Origin: Halonotius sp046719765 | Lineage (GTDB): Archaea > Halobacteriota > Halobacteria > Halobacteriales > Haloferacaceae | Length of the DNA: 64,000 bases | Direction: 5' to 3' | Assembly: GCF_046719765.1 (NCBI RefSeq) | Contig: NZ_JABEBY010000011.1 | Coordinates: forward strand, 48,355 to 112,354 | Shown: piece after piece, positions 17,439 through 25,988 of the stretch | How the letters are laid out: every line of letters starts with the position of its first letter | How positions within the stretch are numbered: position 1 is the first letter of the stretch | Translations under genes and position numbers: made by a program | Notes under the pieces: model-generated | Seen by the model: the letters and a program-made list of their open reading frames with translations, nothing else | What the model was told of the DNA's origin: nothing | The model's database searches: none

Positions 17439-18653
17439 ATGGCAAACAACTCACTCATGCACGGCGCGGTCGCACAGGACACCGAGCACCCGACGATGCC
17501 GGATGAGTCGGCCTCAACCGTCGACGACCCGATTCTCGAACTTGATGGGGTGACCAAGGAGTTCAGCAAGGAGACCGCCGTCAACGAGATCTCGCTGTCG
17601 GTCGAACGCGGCGAACTCCTCACGCTGCTCGGCCCCTCCGGCTGCGGGAAGACGACGACGCTCCGGCTGCTGGCCGGCCTCGAAACGCCGACCGCCGGGG
17701 AGATCACGCTCAACGACGATCTGGTGGCAACGCCGGCGGAGGCGACCGATCCCGAGGAGCGCGATGTCGGCATCGTCTTCCAGAACTTCGCGCTGTTTCC
17801 CCATCTCTCGGTTCGAGAGAACATCGCCTTCGGGCTGGAGGATATCGACGATATCGACACCGACGCTCGCGTCGACGAACTGCTCGATCTCGTGGATCTG
17901 CCCGACCACGGTCAAAAATCACCCGATCAGCTCTCCGGCGGGCAGAAACAACGCGTCGCCCTCGCCCGGTCGCTGGCGCCCAAACCCGAGGTACTACTGC
18001 TCGACGAGCCGTTCTCGAATCTCGACGTTCGGCTGCGGGTCGAGATGCGCGAGGAGGTGCGGTCGATCCTCAAGGAAGCCGGCGTCACCGCGGTTTCGGT
18101 CACCCACGATCAAGAAGAGGCGCTCTCGATCTCCGACCGCGTCGCCGTGATGAACGACGGGCAGATCGAACAGCTTGGGCGGCCCGAACGCGTCTTCGAG
18201 CAGCCGAAATCCCGGTTTGTGGCCTCCTTCCTCGGGCGGGCGAGCTTCCTGACGGCGTACGTCCACGACGACACCGTCAAAACCGGGATCGGTGGCTTCG
18301 ATGCCCGAACGCTCGACGGCTACGCCGCCGAGTACGAGGGGATCGCCGTCGACGTGCTTGTGCGGCCTGACGATCTGCGGGCGGGTCGGGCCCACGAAGA
18401 ACAGACCGACGGCGAGGTCGTCTCCCGGCAGTATGTTGGCCCGTCGTTCATCTACCGGGTCGAACTCGACAACGGCGATACGATCCACTGCCTGCACAAC
18501 CACGTCGAGGATTTCGAACTCGGCGAGCGCGTGACCGTCGATCTCGTTGCCGACCACCCGCTGGCGTGGTATCCACGCCCCGGTGTCGACGGCGAGCAGA
18601 GCTGTTCAGTCTCCGAAAACGGCGACTTCTGTTCGTTCACCGAGAGCCTGTAG
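17439..18653 (+). CDS. ABC transporter ATP-binding protein, iron/polyamine (FbpC/PotA) type
   Basis: 404 residues. Walker A is GPSGCGKTT (about residues 65-73). The Q-loop is VGIVFQNFALFPHLSVREN, the signature is LSGGQKQRVALARSL, Walker B is VLLLDEPFSNLD and the switch His is in VSVTHDQEEAL. The C-terminal 130 residues form a TOBE-type regulatory domain (IAVDVLVRPDDLRAG, VVSRQYVGPSFIYRVELDNG). The first 30 residues are a variable leader; MPDESAS at 17496 is a possible alternative start. No permease or substrate-binding gene lies beside it, so its partner must be elsewhere. The regulatory domain suggests Fe(III), spermidine or thiamine import. Confidence 0.88.
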   Translation: MANNSLMHGAVAQDTEHPTMPDESASTVDDPILELDGVTKEFSKETAVNEISLSVERGELLTLLGPSGCGKTTTLRLLAGLETPTAGEITLNDDLVATPAEATDPEERDVGIVFQNFALFPHLSVRENIAFGLEDIDDIDTDARVDELLDLVDLPDHGQKSPDQLSGGQKQRVALARSLAPKPEVLLLDEPFSNLDVRLRVEMREEVRSILKEAGVTAVSVTHDQEEALSISDRVAVMNDGQIEQLGRPERVFEQPKSRFVASFLGRASFLTAYVHDDTVKTGIGGFDARTLDGYAAEYEGIAVDVLVRPDDLRAGRAHEEQTDGEVVSRQYVGPSFIYRVELDNGDTIHCLHNHVEDFELGERVTVDLVADHPLAWYPRPGVDGEQSCSVSENGDFCSFTESL

Positions 18654-18665
18654 CCGGCAGCCGGC

Positions 18666-18839
18666 TCACAGCGCGATCACCGGGAGCCCAAAGACGACGA
18701 GCAGACCAACAAGCAGAATCAGCCCGCCGGTCGTCGCCTGCTGGCGGGTAAACGGCTGCATCGGGGCGGTGACACGGTTGGCTGTCCCCTCCTCGTGTCG
18801 GTCGAACGGAGCCTCATCGTCGTGATCGTGTGCGGTCAT
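18666..18839 (-). CDS. Small single-span membrane protein (DUF7550-like)
   Basis: 57 residues. An acidic, His-rich cytoplasmic start (MTAHDHDDEAPFDRHEEG) leads through VTAPMQPFTRQQATTGG into one hydrophobic helix of about 20 residues (ILLVGLLVVFGLPVIAL). The pattern of a charged head, a T-x-P-M-Q motif and a terminal helix recurs in haloarchaea, and I associate it with DUF7550. It is divergent from the GH13 gene and convergent with the ABC ATPase. The function is unknown. Confidence 0.75.
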   Translation of the reverse strand: MTAHDHDDEAPFDRHEEGTANRVTAPMQPFTRQQATTGGLILLVGLLVVFGLPVIAL

Positions 18840-18934
18840 TGGCTGACTGTTTGCCGGTATCGTACTAAAACACACGCATCGACACAGTCGCCGGAAGCAT
18901 AGGTATTAACGCAGTCGGACGAACAAGGTGAGAT

Positions 18935-20707
18935 ATGACAGCCTCGACGACGGACGAACAGCTTCTCGACCGAGCGTGGTGGAAAGAATCGGTTATCTAT
19001 CAGATTTACCCCCGGAGTTTCAACGATACAAACGGCGATGGGATCGGCGATATCCCGGGGATCATCGAGAAACTCGACTATCTCGACGATCTTGGCGTCG
19101 ACATCATCTGGCTCAACCCGGTCTATGAGTCACCGAACGCCGACAACGGGTACGACATCGCCGACTACCAGTCGATCATGGACGAGTTTGGAACCATGGA
19201 GGACTGGGAGCAACTCCTCGATGGGCTCCACGACCGCGATATCAAGCTCATCATGGATCTCGTCGTCAACCATACCTCCGACGAACACGAGTGGTTCGTC
19301 AACGCCCGCGATCCCGACAGCGACTATCACGACTACTACATCTGGAAAAACGGCCGCGCTGATGTCGGCGGGTTCACCGGCCATCTCGGCCCCGAGGACG
19401 AGGCCCCACCAAACGAGTGGGAGTCCTTCTTCGGCGGGCCGGCGTGGGCCTACGACGAGGACGTTGGCAAATGGTATCTCCATCTGTTCGACGAGAAACA
19501 GCCCGATCTGAACTGGGAGAACCCCGACGTACGGGATGAAATCTTCGAGATGATGGAGTGGTGGCTCGACAAGGGCATCGACGGTTTTCGGATGGACGTG
19601 ATCAACCTTCTCTCAAAGCCGGATTCGGTCACGAAACACGATCCGCCGCTGAATAGCACCGAGGTGTGGGAAACCTTCGACGGCCCGCGGATGCAGGAAT
19701 TCCTCGATACGATGCACGACCGCGTGCTCGCTGATCGGGACGTGTTCGCCCTCGGCGAGATGATGGGCCGGATGGATATGGAGACCGCCATCGACTACGT
19801 CGGCCGCGACGGGCCCCTCTCCACCTTGTTCCACTTCGATCACGTCCTCCTGGATCACGGCGGCGAGATCTGGGAGACCAACGAGTGGACGCTCAACGAC
19901 CTGCGGGACTCGTTTAATCGCTGGCAGTACGGGCTCGCCGAGGATGGGTGGAACTCGATCTACCTGAGCAATCACGACCAGCCGCGGCTGGTCTCCCGCT
20001 TTGGCAACGACGGCGAATACCGCGAGGAGTCCGCGAAACTGCTGGCGACGCTGATCTTCACGCTGCGCGGGACGCCGTACATCTTCCAGGGCGCGGAAAT
20101 AGGGATGACGAACTACCCCTTCGATTCGCTGGATGAGTTCCGCGACGTGGAGACGATCAACCCCGTGCGGAACGCCCTCGAAAGCGGCGAGATCGAGGAC
20201 TTCGACGACATCAAACACGGCCTGCGGCACAACAGCCGCGACAACGCCCGGACGCCGATGCAGTGGGACGACAGCGAGCACGCCGGCTTCACCGACGGCG
20301 AGCCGTGGATCGGCGTCAACCCGAACCACGATGAGATCAACGTCGAGGCCGCCCGCGACGACGAGGATTCGATCTGGCACTACTACCGCGAGCTGATGGA
20401 GCTCCGGAAGGACAGCGACGTGAGCGACGTGATGGTCTACGGCGACTACGAGGTGCTGATCAACGACCACGAGGAGGTCTGGTCATACGTGCGCACGCTG
20501 GGCGACGAGCGACTGCTGGTCACGCTCAACTTCGCCGAGTTCGAAAGCCACACCTGGATTCCGGAGTACGAGGTCGATTTCAACCCCCACGACATGGAGG
20601 CCGAACTCCTGTTGTGTAACTACGGGGCCGACGAGCGCGCGACCGACGTTGACGCCGAAGCCTTCGATCTGCGGCCGTGGGAAGCGCGGATCTACCGGCT
20701 AAAATAA
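18935..20707 (+). CDS. GH13 alpha-glucosidase / oligo-1,6-glucosidase
   Basis: 590 residues, typical for GH13 oligoglucosidases. VIYQIYPRSFNDTNGDGIGD opens the barrel and includes the calcium-binding DTNGDGIGD loop. Region I is DLVVNHTSDEH (about 108-118). Region II is DGFRMDVIN, with nucleophile Asp about 221. Region III is FALGEMMG, with the acid/base Glu about 275. Region IV is LSNHDQPR, with the transition-state Asp about 348. It hydrolyses alpha-glucosidic bonds of maltose-like or isomaltose-like oligosaccharides; no signal peptide is seen, so it acts in the cytoplasm. Trehalose-6-phosphate hydrolase or trehalose synthase are less likely alternatives. Confidence 0.9.
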   Translation: MTASTTDEQLLDRAWWKESVIYQIYPRSFNDTNGDGIGDIPGIIEKLDYLDDLGVDIIWLNPVYESPNADNGYDIADYQSIMDEFGTMEDWEQLLDGLHDRDIKLIMDLVVNHTSDEHEWFVNARDPDSDYHDYYIWKNGRADVGGFTGHLGPEDEAPPNEWESFFGGPAWAYDEDVGKWYLHLFDEKQPDLNWENPDVRDEIFEMMEWWLDKGIDGFRMDVINLLSKPDSVTKHDPPLNSTEVWETFDGPRMQEFLDTMHDRVLADRDVFALGEMMGRMDMETAIDYVGRDGPLSTLFHFDHVLLDHGGEIWETNEWTLNDLRDSFNRWQYGLAEDGWNSIYLSNHDQPRLVSRFGNDGEYREESAKLLATLIFTLRGTPYIFQGAEIGMTNYPFDSLDEFRDVETINPVRNALESGEIEDFDDIKHGLRHNSRDNARTPMQWDDSEHAGFTDGEPWIGVNPNHDEINVEAARDDEDSIWHYYRELMELRKDSDVSDVMVYGDYEVLINDHEEVWSYVRTLGDERLLVTLNFAEFESHTWIPEYEVDFNPHDMEAELLLCNYGADERATDVDAEAFDLRPWEARIYRLK

Positions 20708-20785
20708 GATCGGTGGCACTCCAAGCCGAAGTTGTCTTAGGCATTTTTCGTTCGAAACTTCCCGAACCGTTCACGTCGGTACTGT

Positions 20786-21847
20786 TCATCCGGCTAACGC
20801 CGACGAAACAAAGAACTCTATCACTGTGATTGCAATCGGTAAAAGCACAGAGCTAGCCAGCCGCGTCAAAATGCCGATTGAGAGCGGATACAGCCGGACA
20901 TTCCGGTAGTTCTGAAACTCTTTACGGGCGCGCTCGATCTCCATCCGCAGGCCGATCTCTTTCCGATCAACTTTGTCTTCGGTCTCGATAGCAGCGAGTT
21001 CTGATTCGAGGCGACGGATCTTCGATCTGTACTCGTCAAGATGTTCCTCACGGAGGGCCTGTGCTTTCCGATTGATCTTTGCCGTCGGGTAGACGAACGA
21101 GACTGCAATCAGGAGGACGTACGCCCCGACACCGACATACACGACAGCCCCACCGGCGCGGGTGGTCACCATATCCAGTGACAGCGGGATCGCAAGCGCA
21201 CCATTGGAGATCAAGAACGTCGTCCAGACGGCGAAGTTACCAATGACGCTCAGCCCACCGAGACCATCCGGATGTAGCGGTTCTATCTCAAGTCCAAGTT
21301 CGGCAACATCACCGATACAGCGCGTGGTTACGAGGACAGAGTACAGTCCGAGACCAGACAGCAGCCCAAAATCGATCAGGAAAACAAGATATGCGACGTA
21401 CGCGGGTTCAAGATACTGGATTCCCTGCGAGAGAAAGTACTCTGCGTTGAGAGGGAGCACAGCAACGACGGCTGCCGTCCACAGGAAGACGAACCATGTG
21501 TGATCGGTGCGGAACTTCTGTTCGTACTGGTTTTGTAGCTCAGCCAGTTGATCATGATTTTCGTTCGGGATCAGTTCCGTGACCTCCTCGAAGAATGAGG
21601 GGAGTACCGACGTGTCGTAGAGATATGCCTGATACGGGCCGAAAACTACGATACTCGCTGTCAACGCTTGAGCGACAACGAATAGTCGTCCCGGGCTGCC
21701 GAGGAAGAACACAGTTGCCGTCGTGACGACCGGAATCCATCCGAGCGTGAGCAAGGAGGCGACAAATGGATTATTCGTGACGCTCCGACCACGCTCGACA
21801 ATTCTCGTTACCCACACTGACTCTAGAGGTTGTTGATCGAAGAGCAT
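20786..21847 (-). CDS. Polytopic membrane protein with cytoplasmic coiled coil
   Basis: 353 residues. Hydrophobic segments lie at about 30-50, 57-75, 118-135, 150-172, 200-222 and 230-250, with a last one near 330-350. A charged helical region (residues about 255-310) contains LREEHLDEYRSKIRRLESEL and AIETEDKVDRKEIGLRMEIE and should form a coiled coil. I do not recognise the family. Codon use is less GC-rich than in the surrounding core genes, which suggests acquisition. It is convergent with the GH13 gene; a 227-base gap separates it from the next regulator. Confidence 0.7.
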   Translation of the reverse strand: MLFDQQPLESVWVTRIVERGRSVTNNPFVASLLTLGWIPVVTTATVFFLGSPGRLFVVAQALTASIVVFGPYQAYLYDTSVLPSFFEEVTELIPNENHDQLAELQNQYEQKFRTDHTWFVFLWTAAVVAVLPLNAEYFLSQGIQYLEPAYVAYLVFLIDFGLLSGLGLYSVLVTTRCIGDVAELGLEIEPLHPDGLGGLSVIGNFAVWTTFLISNGALAIPLSLDMVTTRAGGAVVYVGVGAYVLLIAVSFVYPTAKINRKAQALREEHLDEYRSKIRRLESELAAIETEDKVDRKEIGLRMEIERARKEFQNYRNVRLYPLSIGILTRLASSVLLPIAITVIEFFVSSALAG

Positions 21848-21986
21848 GGAAGCAAACTCGATAGGTTACTTCAGTGTAGAAGCGTTCTCTGACAGGTCAT
21901 ATTCAATTTACTGACTTCTTTAGCAGTCCTCTGTAGGGGATAAGTGTGAATTGAACTGGTTCGCGCTCCACTCAACGTGAGACGGT

Positions 21987-22006
21987 TGTTGGTCGTAGAA
22001 CCAACA
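21987..22006. promoter_or_regulatory. Inverted repeat upstream of winged-helix regulator
   Basis: TGTTGGT and ACCAACA form 7-bp arms around a 6-base centre, about 70 bases before the regulator ATG at 22075. TGTTGG recurs alone a few bases downstream. An autoregulatory operator is the simplest reading, but a leader hairpin cannot be excluded. Confidence 0.4.
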
Positions 22007-22074
22007 CTTTACGCTGTTGGCGTACAGACTAACAGTCGAAGGTACTCGACTCGTGAGGCCCCCGAGGTGATACG

Positions 22075-22503
22075 ATGACACTATCCGACGCCTTCGACGA
22101 CACCACGACGGCCGACACGCTGCTCGTCACGGTACAGCGCGACGACGACCTCTACCGCGACGGCCGCGAGTCAATCGAGCGGCTGCGCCGCGGCGACGGG
22201 GTTGACGACCCCGATAGGTTCGCCTTCGAGAGTTCCGACCTCCTGTTCGAGACGTTCAATCCGAGAACGATGGCGTTGCTCGAAACCATTGCCGACGCCG
22301 CCCCAGAGAGTATCCGCGAGACCGCGCGGCTCGTCGACCGCGACGTGAAAAACGTCCACGAGGAACTCTCCGAACTCGAACGGCTCGGCGTGATTTGCTT
22401 CGAGACGAGCGGCCGGGCGAAACAGCCGATCTTCCCCTACGAGGAAATCGTGATCAGTCTCCCGTTCGATCACGACGGGGCTCGGGATGCTGCCCAAGCG
22501 TGA
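22075..22503 (+). CDS. HVO_A0114-type winged-helix DNA-binding protein
   Basis: 142 residues. The core is a helix-turn-helix (RTMALLETIADAAPESIRET, DRDVKNVHEELSELERLGVI) followed by the wing FETSGRAKQPIFPYEEIVI. The GRAKQP wing motif is shared with the minus-strand regulator at 27035, so the two are paralogues. This family in haloarchaea is often found as the antitoxin-like half of small gene pairs. Here the next genes are a HicB-like gene and a hicA remnant, not the usual partner. It probably represses its own promoter through the dyad at 21987. Confidence 0.78.
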   Translation: MTLSDAFDDTTTADTLLVTVQRDDDLYRDGRESIERLRRGDGVDDPDRFAFESSDLLFETFNPRTMALLETIADAAPESIRETARLVDRDVKNVHEELSELERLGVICFETSGRAKQPIFPYEEIVISLPFDHDGARDAAQA

Positions 22504-22565
22504 CAGCACTGCGGCTGACGCAGGGAGAAATATTTAGCCGAAGCCGTGCTGATGTGGCGGTGAGA

Positions 22566-22823
22566 ATGGCTCCGAGTCGTCGTGACGAGCAGGATGGTGT
22601 TCGATTCTCGTACGAAGAGGATCTCGTGACGGCGATTGACATTGAAACCGGTGTTGCTGCGACTGGGAAATCTAAGGCAGAAGCGTTGGCGGAACTCGCC
22701 GACGCTTTGACTCTCCATGAGGGCGGCGGCGAAGAAATCGAGGACGAAGACGCGTTCCTGCGCGAGATCGGCCTCGATCCTGAAGAGGTGACGACGGAAC
22801 AGATGCCGCCGTGGAGTGAGTAA
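22566..22823 (+). CDS. hicB: HicB-like antitoxin
   Basis: 85 residues. The partial RNase H-like HicB fold is visible as VRFSYEEDLVTAIDIETGVA, ATGKSKAEALAELADAL and a C-terminal acidic tail (EDAFLREIGLDPEEV). HicB neutralises the HicA mRNA interferase by binding its active site. The hicA remnant begins only eight bases downstream, preserving the hicB-hicA order seen in haloarchaea. ATATTTA about 20 bases upstream could be its promoter. With hicA broken, this is an orphan antitoxin. Confidence 0.75.
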   Translation: MAPSRRDEQDGVRFSYEEDLVTAIDIETGVAATGKSKAEALAELADALTLHEGGGEEIEDEDAFLREIGLDPEEVTTEQMPPWSE

Positions 22824-22831
22824 CGTCGCCG

Positions 22832-22938
22832 ATGCCGTATGCTGATTTTTTGCCCGCGAGATCGTGAAAGTTCTGCGGAAGATGGATTACCAGCCTGTCG
22901 GCCAGAAGAGTCACATCAAGTCTGATATGAAAAGCTAA
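22832..22938 (+). pseudogene. hicA: Frameshifted, truncated hicA remnant
   Basis: From the ATG the frame reads MPYADF and is then lost at a T6 run. One frame over, the text continues AREIVKVLRKMDYQPVGQKS then HIKSDMKS and stop. This matches the start of HicA (the REIVKVL helix and the catalytic-His region GxxSH) but ends at about 35 residues where about 70-80 are expected. Composition changes to AT-rich directly after the stop, so the 3' half was probably removed when the 22.9-25.97 kb segment arrived. It is too short and broken to make an active toxin. Confidence 0.7.
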
Positions 22939-25900
22939 TTCGATATTGAATATGTGAATCCAAAAAATTCAATTAGTCTAAAGATTGCTATTTAGGTAGT
23001 AAATTATATTTTTCATTACGACGCCTAAATGCCTCGTCTCCACCTTCAAGTATGTCTTTTGCTTCAGACCGGATTCTTTCTTCTTCAAGAGCTCCAGCTT
23101 TGTATTTAATCGTTCCCTGATCAAATTCTGTTACTATAACCTGTTCTGAATCAGTATTTATCACTAAATTAGCATCATGAGTTGCCACAAATATTTGACG
23201 TTTAGTTTTAGCTTCTCTGACCGCGTCGATCAGTTCATCATAAACAAAGCGATTATCAAGATTATCCTCGGGTGAGTCAATAATTAGTGGGTTCTCACCC
23301 TCTGCAAGATAAATTTTCAGAAGAATTGTTCCTTTTTGTCCCCGGGAAAGTTGATCCATTTGTGTTCCCTGATAATAAATTTCTTCTGTGAGTTTGAGAT
23401 AATCGTCATACAGTAAACCATCAAATTCAATTGGCTCTTTGCTTGAACGTTTTATATCTCTAAGTTCTTCTACTTGATTAATATATTCTCTTATTTGCTC
23501 TTCTACATTATTTGGGTTGTCTTTTTTAATAATAGGTTTTAGGCTATCCACTTTTTCACTTATGTCTGAAGAATTAATAGACCTCATGTCAAGAATATTT
23601 TCAAAATCTGATGCAATGTTAGCACTGAATTCAATTGATGGCTCAATTTCTACTTCACTTAGAATATTACCCTCACCATTTGCAAACTCTTCAGCAATAT
23701 CTTCATACACTGATTTCAATTCTATATAATTTTTAACATATTCAACAAATCTATCCGTTCTTTCTTCAATTAAATCGTTTATTTTATCTAACTCTTCTTC
23801 TGTTTTCGATATATTCTCCTGTATTTGTTCAATCTCTGTCTTTATTCTTCTTTCATCGTCCCTTAATTTCGAGAGTTCTTCATCAATTTCAGACAATTCG
23901 TCTATATCCTCTCTAACTTCGTCAATCTCTTTTTGTAATTCCTGTTTAGAGTTATTTACCTTCTCGCTTAGATCCTGAAGAGCTTCTTTTTGATTGTCCA
24001 ACCGTACTTTTTCAACATCAATTTCGAATTCAAATAATTCGCTTTTTGAGTTTATTTCTTCTATAAGTGAATTTACTTGCTCGATAGAGTTTATTTTGTC
24101 TTTTGCTTTACTGATGTATTCTTCCACTCCTTCAATATCTTCGAGCCTTTCTTGTAGGTCATCAAGAGAGTCCTGAAGTTCTTCGGCTTCAGTTTCCTCT
24201 AATTCTTTCTCATGTTTCTGTTTGAATTCCTCGATTTCTGTCTGTTTATTTGATAGTAATACATTTTTCTCGTTGAGCTCTGTCTTTTTATTTTGAATAG
24301 TTTCTCTAACTTCTGGAGGGTTTATTTCATGGAGTTCAGCATTTAGTCTCCGCATATCATCTGCCAATGAATCTATTTCACTCTCTTTTTTATTGAATAT
24401 GGAAATTATAGCTGGAACATCATCAGCCACAGATTGTTTAACCAGCTTCATTATTTGATCATGTAATTCTCCTCCCTTTTCACAATACTCTACTATTTTA
24501 CCCTGCGGAATATATGAAATATTTGGCCCCTCGACTGTTCTAGGTTCCAAAACTTCTTTTGAAAAGCCTTCAATATCTTCGCCTGTAAATTCGAGCTCAG
24601 TTTTGATATATGGATTTGAGTTCTCAATTCTAGCTATAAATGAATTATCGTCATCTGACCCCTCTTTTGTTCGGGTTTGGAAACAATTTGCAATAAAATC
24701 AAGTAATGCTGTTTTGCCAGATCCTTGACTCCCAATAACTGTTACAAGATTAGAATTAAATGGGATTGTATTTTCTTCCACGGATAAACTATTGTTTACA
24801 TATCCGTCACTGATAGATAATGAATCAATAGTCTGGATTTGAGTGAAAGATTTTGGTGAAGTTGAATCAATCTTCATACGCTCTATCGGCTCAAACACTA
24901 CCTGTTTCAATCCCTCAAAACTGTGGTTTGCTTTTAACCAGCAGTACCGTTCATCATTTGGTACACACAGTGAATCAAAATCATGCGAATCTGACGCATG
25001 GAACACCGGTTTTAATGAATCTAATGCCTCACGGATATCTTCTTTTGATTCGGGGCCTTCTCCGATAGCCCACTCCCTATCGCTTTGATTTCCGGAAAAT
25101 AAGCCATGACTGGTAGCGAGCAACTGACGTTTTTTATCTGCATCTTGACTATCCCAGTTGATCTGATGCCACTCGGCCCCAGAAAGGACAATTAAATACT
25201 TACCATCAAATACACTAGTATTATTTAGTTCTTCTAATATTTCATCAAGTTTCACCCGTGCATATTTACAACCGGCAACATAGTCCGAAAGATTTTCATC
25301 ATCATGAATTTCTTTGGCCTTTCGACCTAACCTTTTCAGCGAGTCCGTGCTTAGCGCATATTCATCCTTCTCGTCAATTTTTATTTTTAGGTTCTGAAGG
25401 AATTCTCTCTTGATATGATCAATCGAAATATCATCAGAGAAAATAACATGAAGATTAATTCTATTATGATCTCCAGTAATCGTATCGAGACGAAACTCAA
25501 TATTGGGAAGCATTAGATCAAAATTATTTAAATAGTCTTCTTCTTTGAGTTCTCTAAGCAGCTCATATCCCTCTATTGAGAAATAATCTGTTATACCTAT
25601 ACAATCAATATTATCTATCTCTTCTAATTTTCTCACATATTTTGTCCAAAGTTGTGGTTCATACCGTTCAGGCTTGTCAATACCCTCTAATTCTGGGAGT
25701 GGATCGAATTCCTTCCTCTCTGCTTCTGACATTCCAAATTGAGATTCAAATGACAGTGGCGTGTGTACATGAAGATCCCACTTACCCCATTGAGATCCTC
25801 TTCGAAGACTCATAGGCCAGACTTTTTTTATGCATACATATTTCTTCTGGTCAGTCTACAATTTATACGGCGATATAGAACTCACAAAATATACATACAT

Positions 25901-25975
25901 CTTAATTTCACAAGTTTATCGGTTTTTATATTGAGTTATTATAGACCGAACCCGATTCGTTCAAACCCCCGTAGC
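22939..25975. other. AT-rich acquired segment (genomic islet)
   Basis: Base composition falls sharply from the hicA remnant to just before the deoxyhypusine synthase gene, then returns abruptly to high GC at about 25,970. The segment holds the single PHP-SMC gene and about 160 bases of AT-rich upstream DNA. I see no integrase, transposase, tRNA or clear terminal repeat at either edge. The left edge coincides with the broken hicA. Confidence 0.75.
22988..25813 (-). CDS. PHP-domain plus SMC-like ATPase (TrlF-type), probable defence protein
   Basis: 941 residues, strikingly AT-rich with many Ile, Asn, Lys and Ser. Residues 1-280 are a PHP phosphoesterase domain: DLHVHT (His15, His17), IGITDY (Asp76), Glu106, LHVIF (His122), ATSHGLFSG and HASDSHDF (His272, Asp275, His277), i.e. 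the metal ligands. Residues 361-368 are Walker A (GSQGSGKT). A long coiled coil runs from about 450 to 720. The ABC signature LSRGQKG is at about 822-828, Walker B LIIDSPEDN at about 843, and the switch His at FVATHD. The order PHP, ATPase, coiled coil, ATPase is that of TrlF-family AAA-like ATPases, found in defence islands. Expected action is ATP-controlled nucleic-acid or nucleotide cleavage; this is inferred. Confidence 0.85.
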   Translation of the reverse strand: MSLRRGSQWGKWDLHVHTPLSFESQFGMSEAERKEFDPLPELEGIDKPERYEPQLWTKYVRKLEEIDNIDCIGITDYFSIEGYELLRELKEEDYLNNFDLMLPNIEFRLDTITGDHNRINLHVIFSDDISIDHIKREFLQNLKIKIDEKDEYALSTDSLKRLGRKAKEIHDDENLSDYVAGCKYARVKLDEILEELNNTSVFDGKYLIVLSGAEWHQINWDSQDADKKRQLLATSHGLFSGNQSDREWAIGEGPESKEDIREALDSLKPVFHASDSHDFDSLCVPNDERYCWLKANHSFEGLKQVVFEPIERMKIDSTSPKSFTQIQTIDSLSISDGYVNNSLSVEENTIPFNSNLVTVIGSQGSGKTALLDFIANCFQTRTKEGSDDDNSFIARIENSNPYIKTELEFTGEDIEGFSKEVLEPRTVEGPNISYIPQGKIVEYCEKGGELHDQIMKLVKQSVADDVPAIISIFNKKESEIDSLADDMRRLNAELHEINPPEVRETIQNKKTELNEKNVLLSNKQTEIEEFKQKHEKELEETEAEELQDSLDDLQERLEDIEGVEEYISKAKDKINSIEQVNSLIEEINSKSELFEFEIDVEKVRLDNQKEALQDLSEKVNNSKQELQKEIDEVREDIDELSEIDEELSKLRDDERRIKTEIEQIQENISKTEEELDKINDLIEERTDRFVEYVKNYIELKSVYEDIAEEFANGEGNILSEVEIEPSIEFSANIASDFENILDMRSINSSDISEKVDSLKPIIKKDNPNNVEEQIREYINQVEELRDIKRSSKEPIEFDGLLYDDYLKLTEEIYYQGTQMDQLSRGQKGTILLKIYLAEGENPLIIDSPEDNLDNRFVYDELIDAVREAKTKRQIFVATHDANLVINTDSEQVIVTEFDQGTIKYKAGALEEERIRSEAKDILEGGDEAFRRRNEKYNLLPK

Positions 25976-25988
25976 CCAACGCTCCTCC

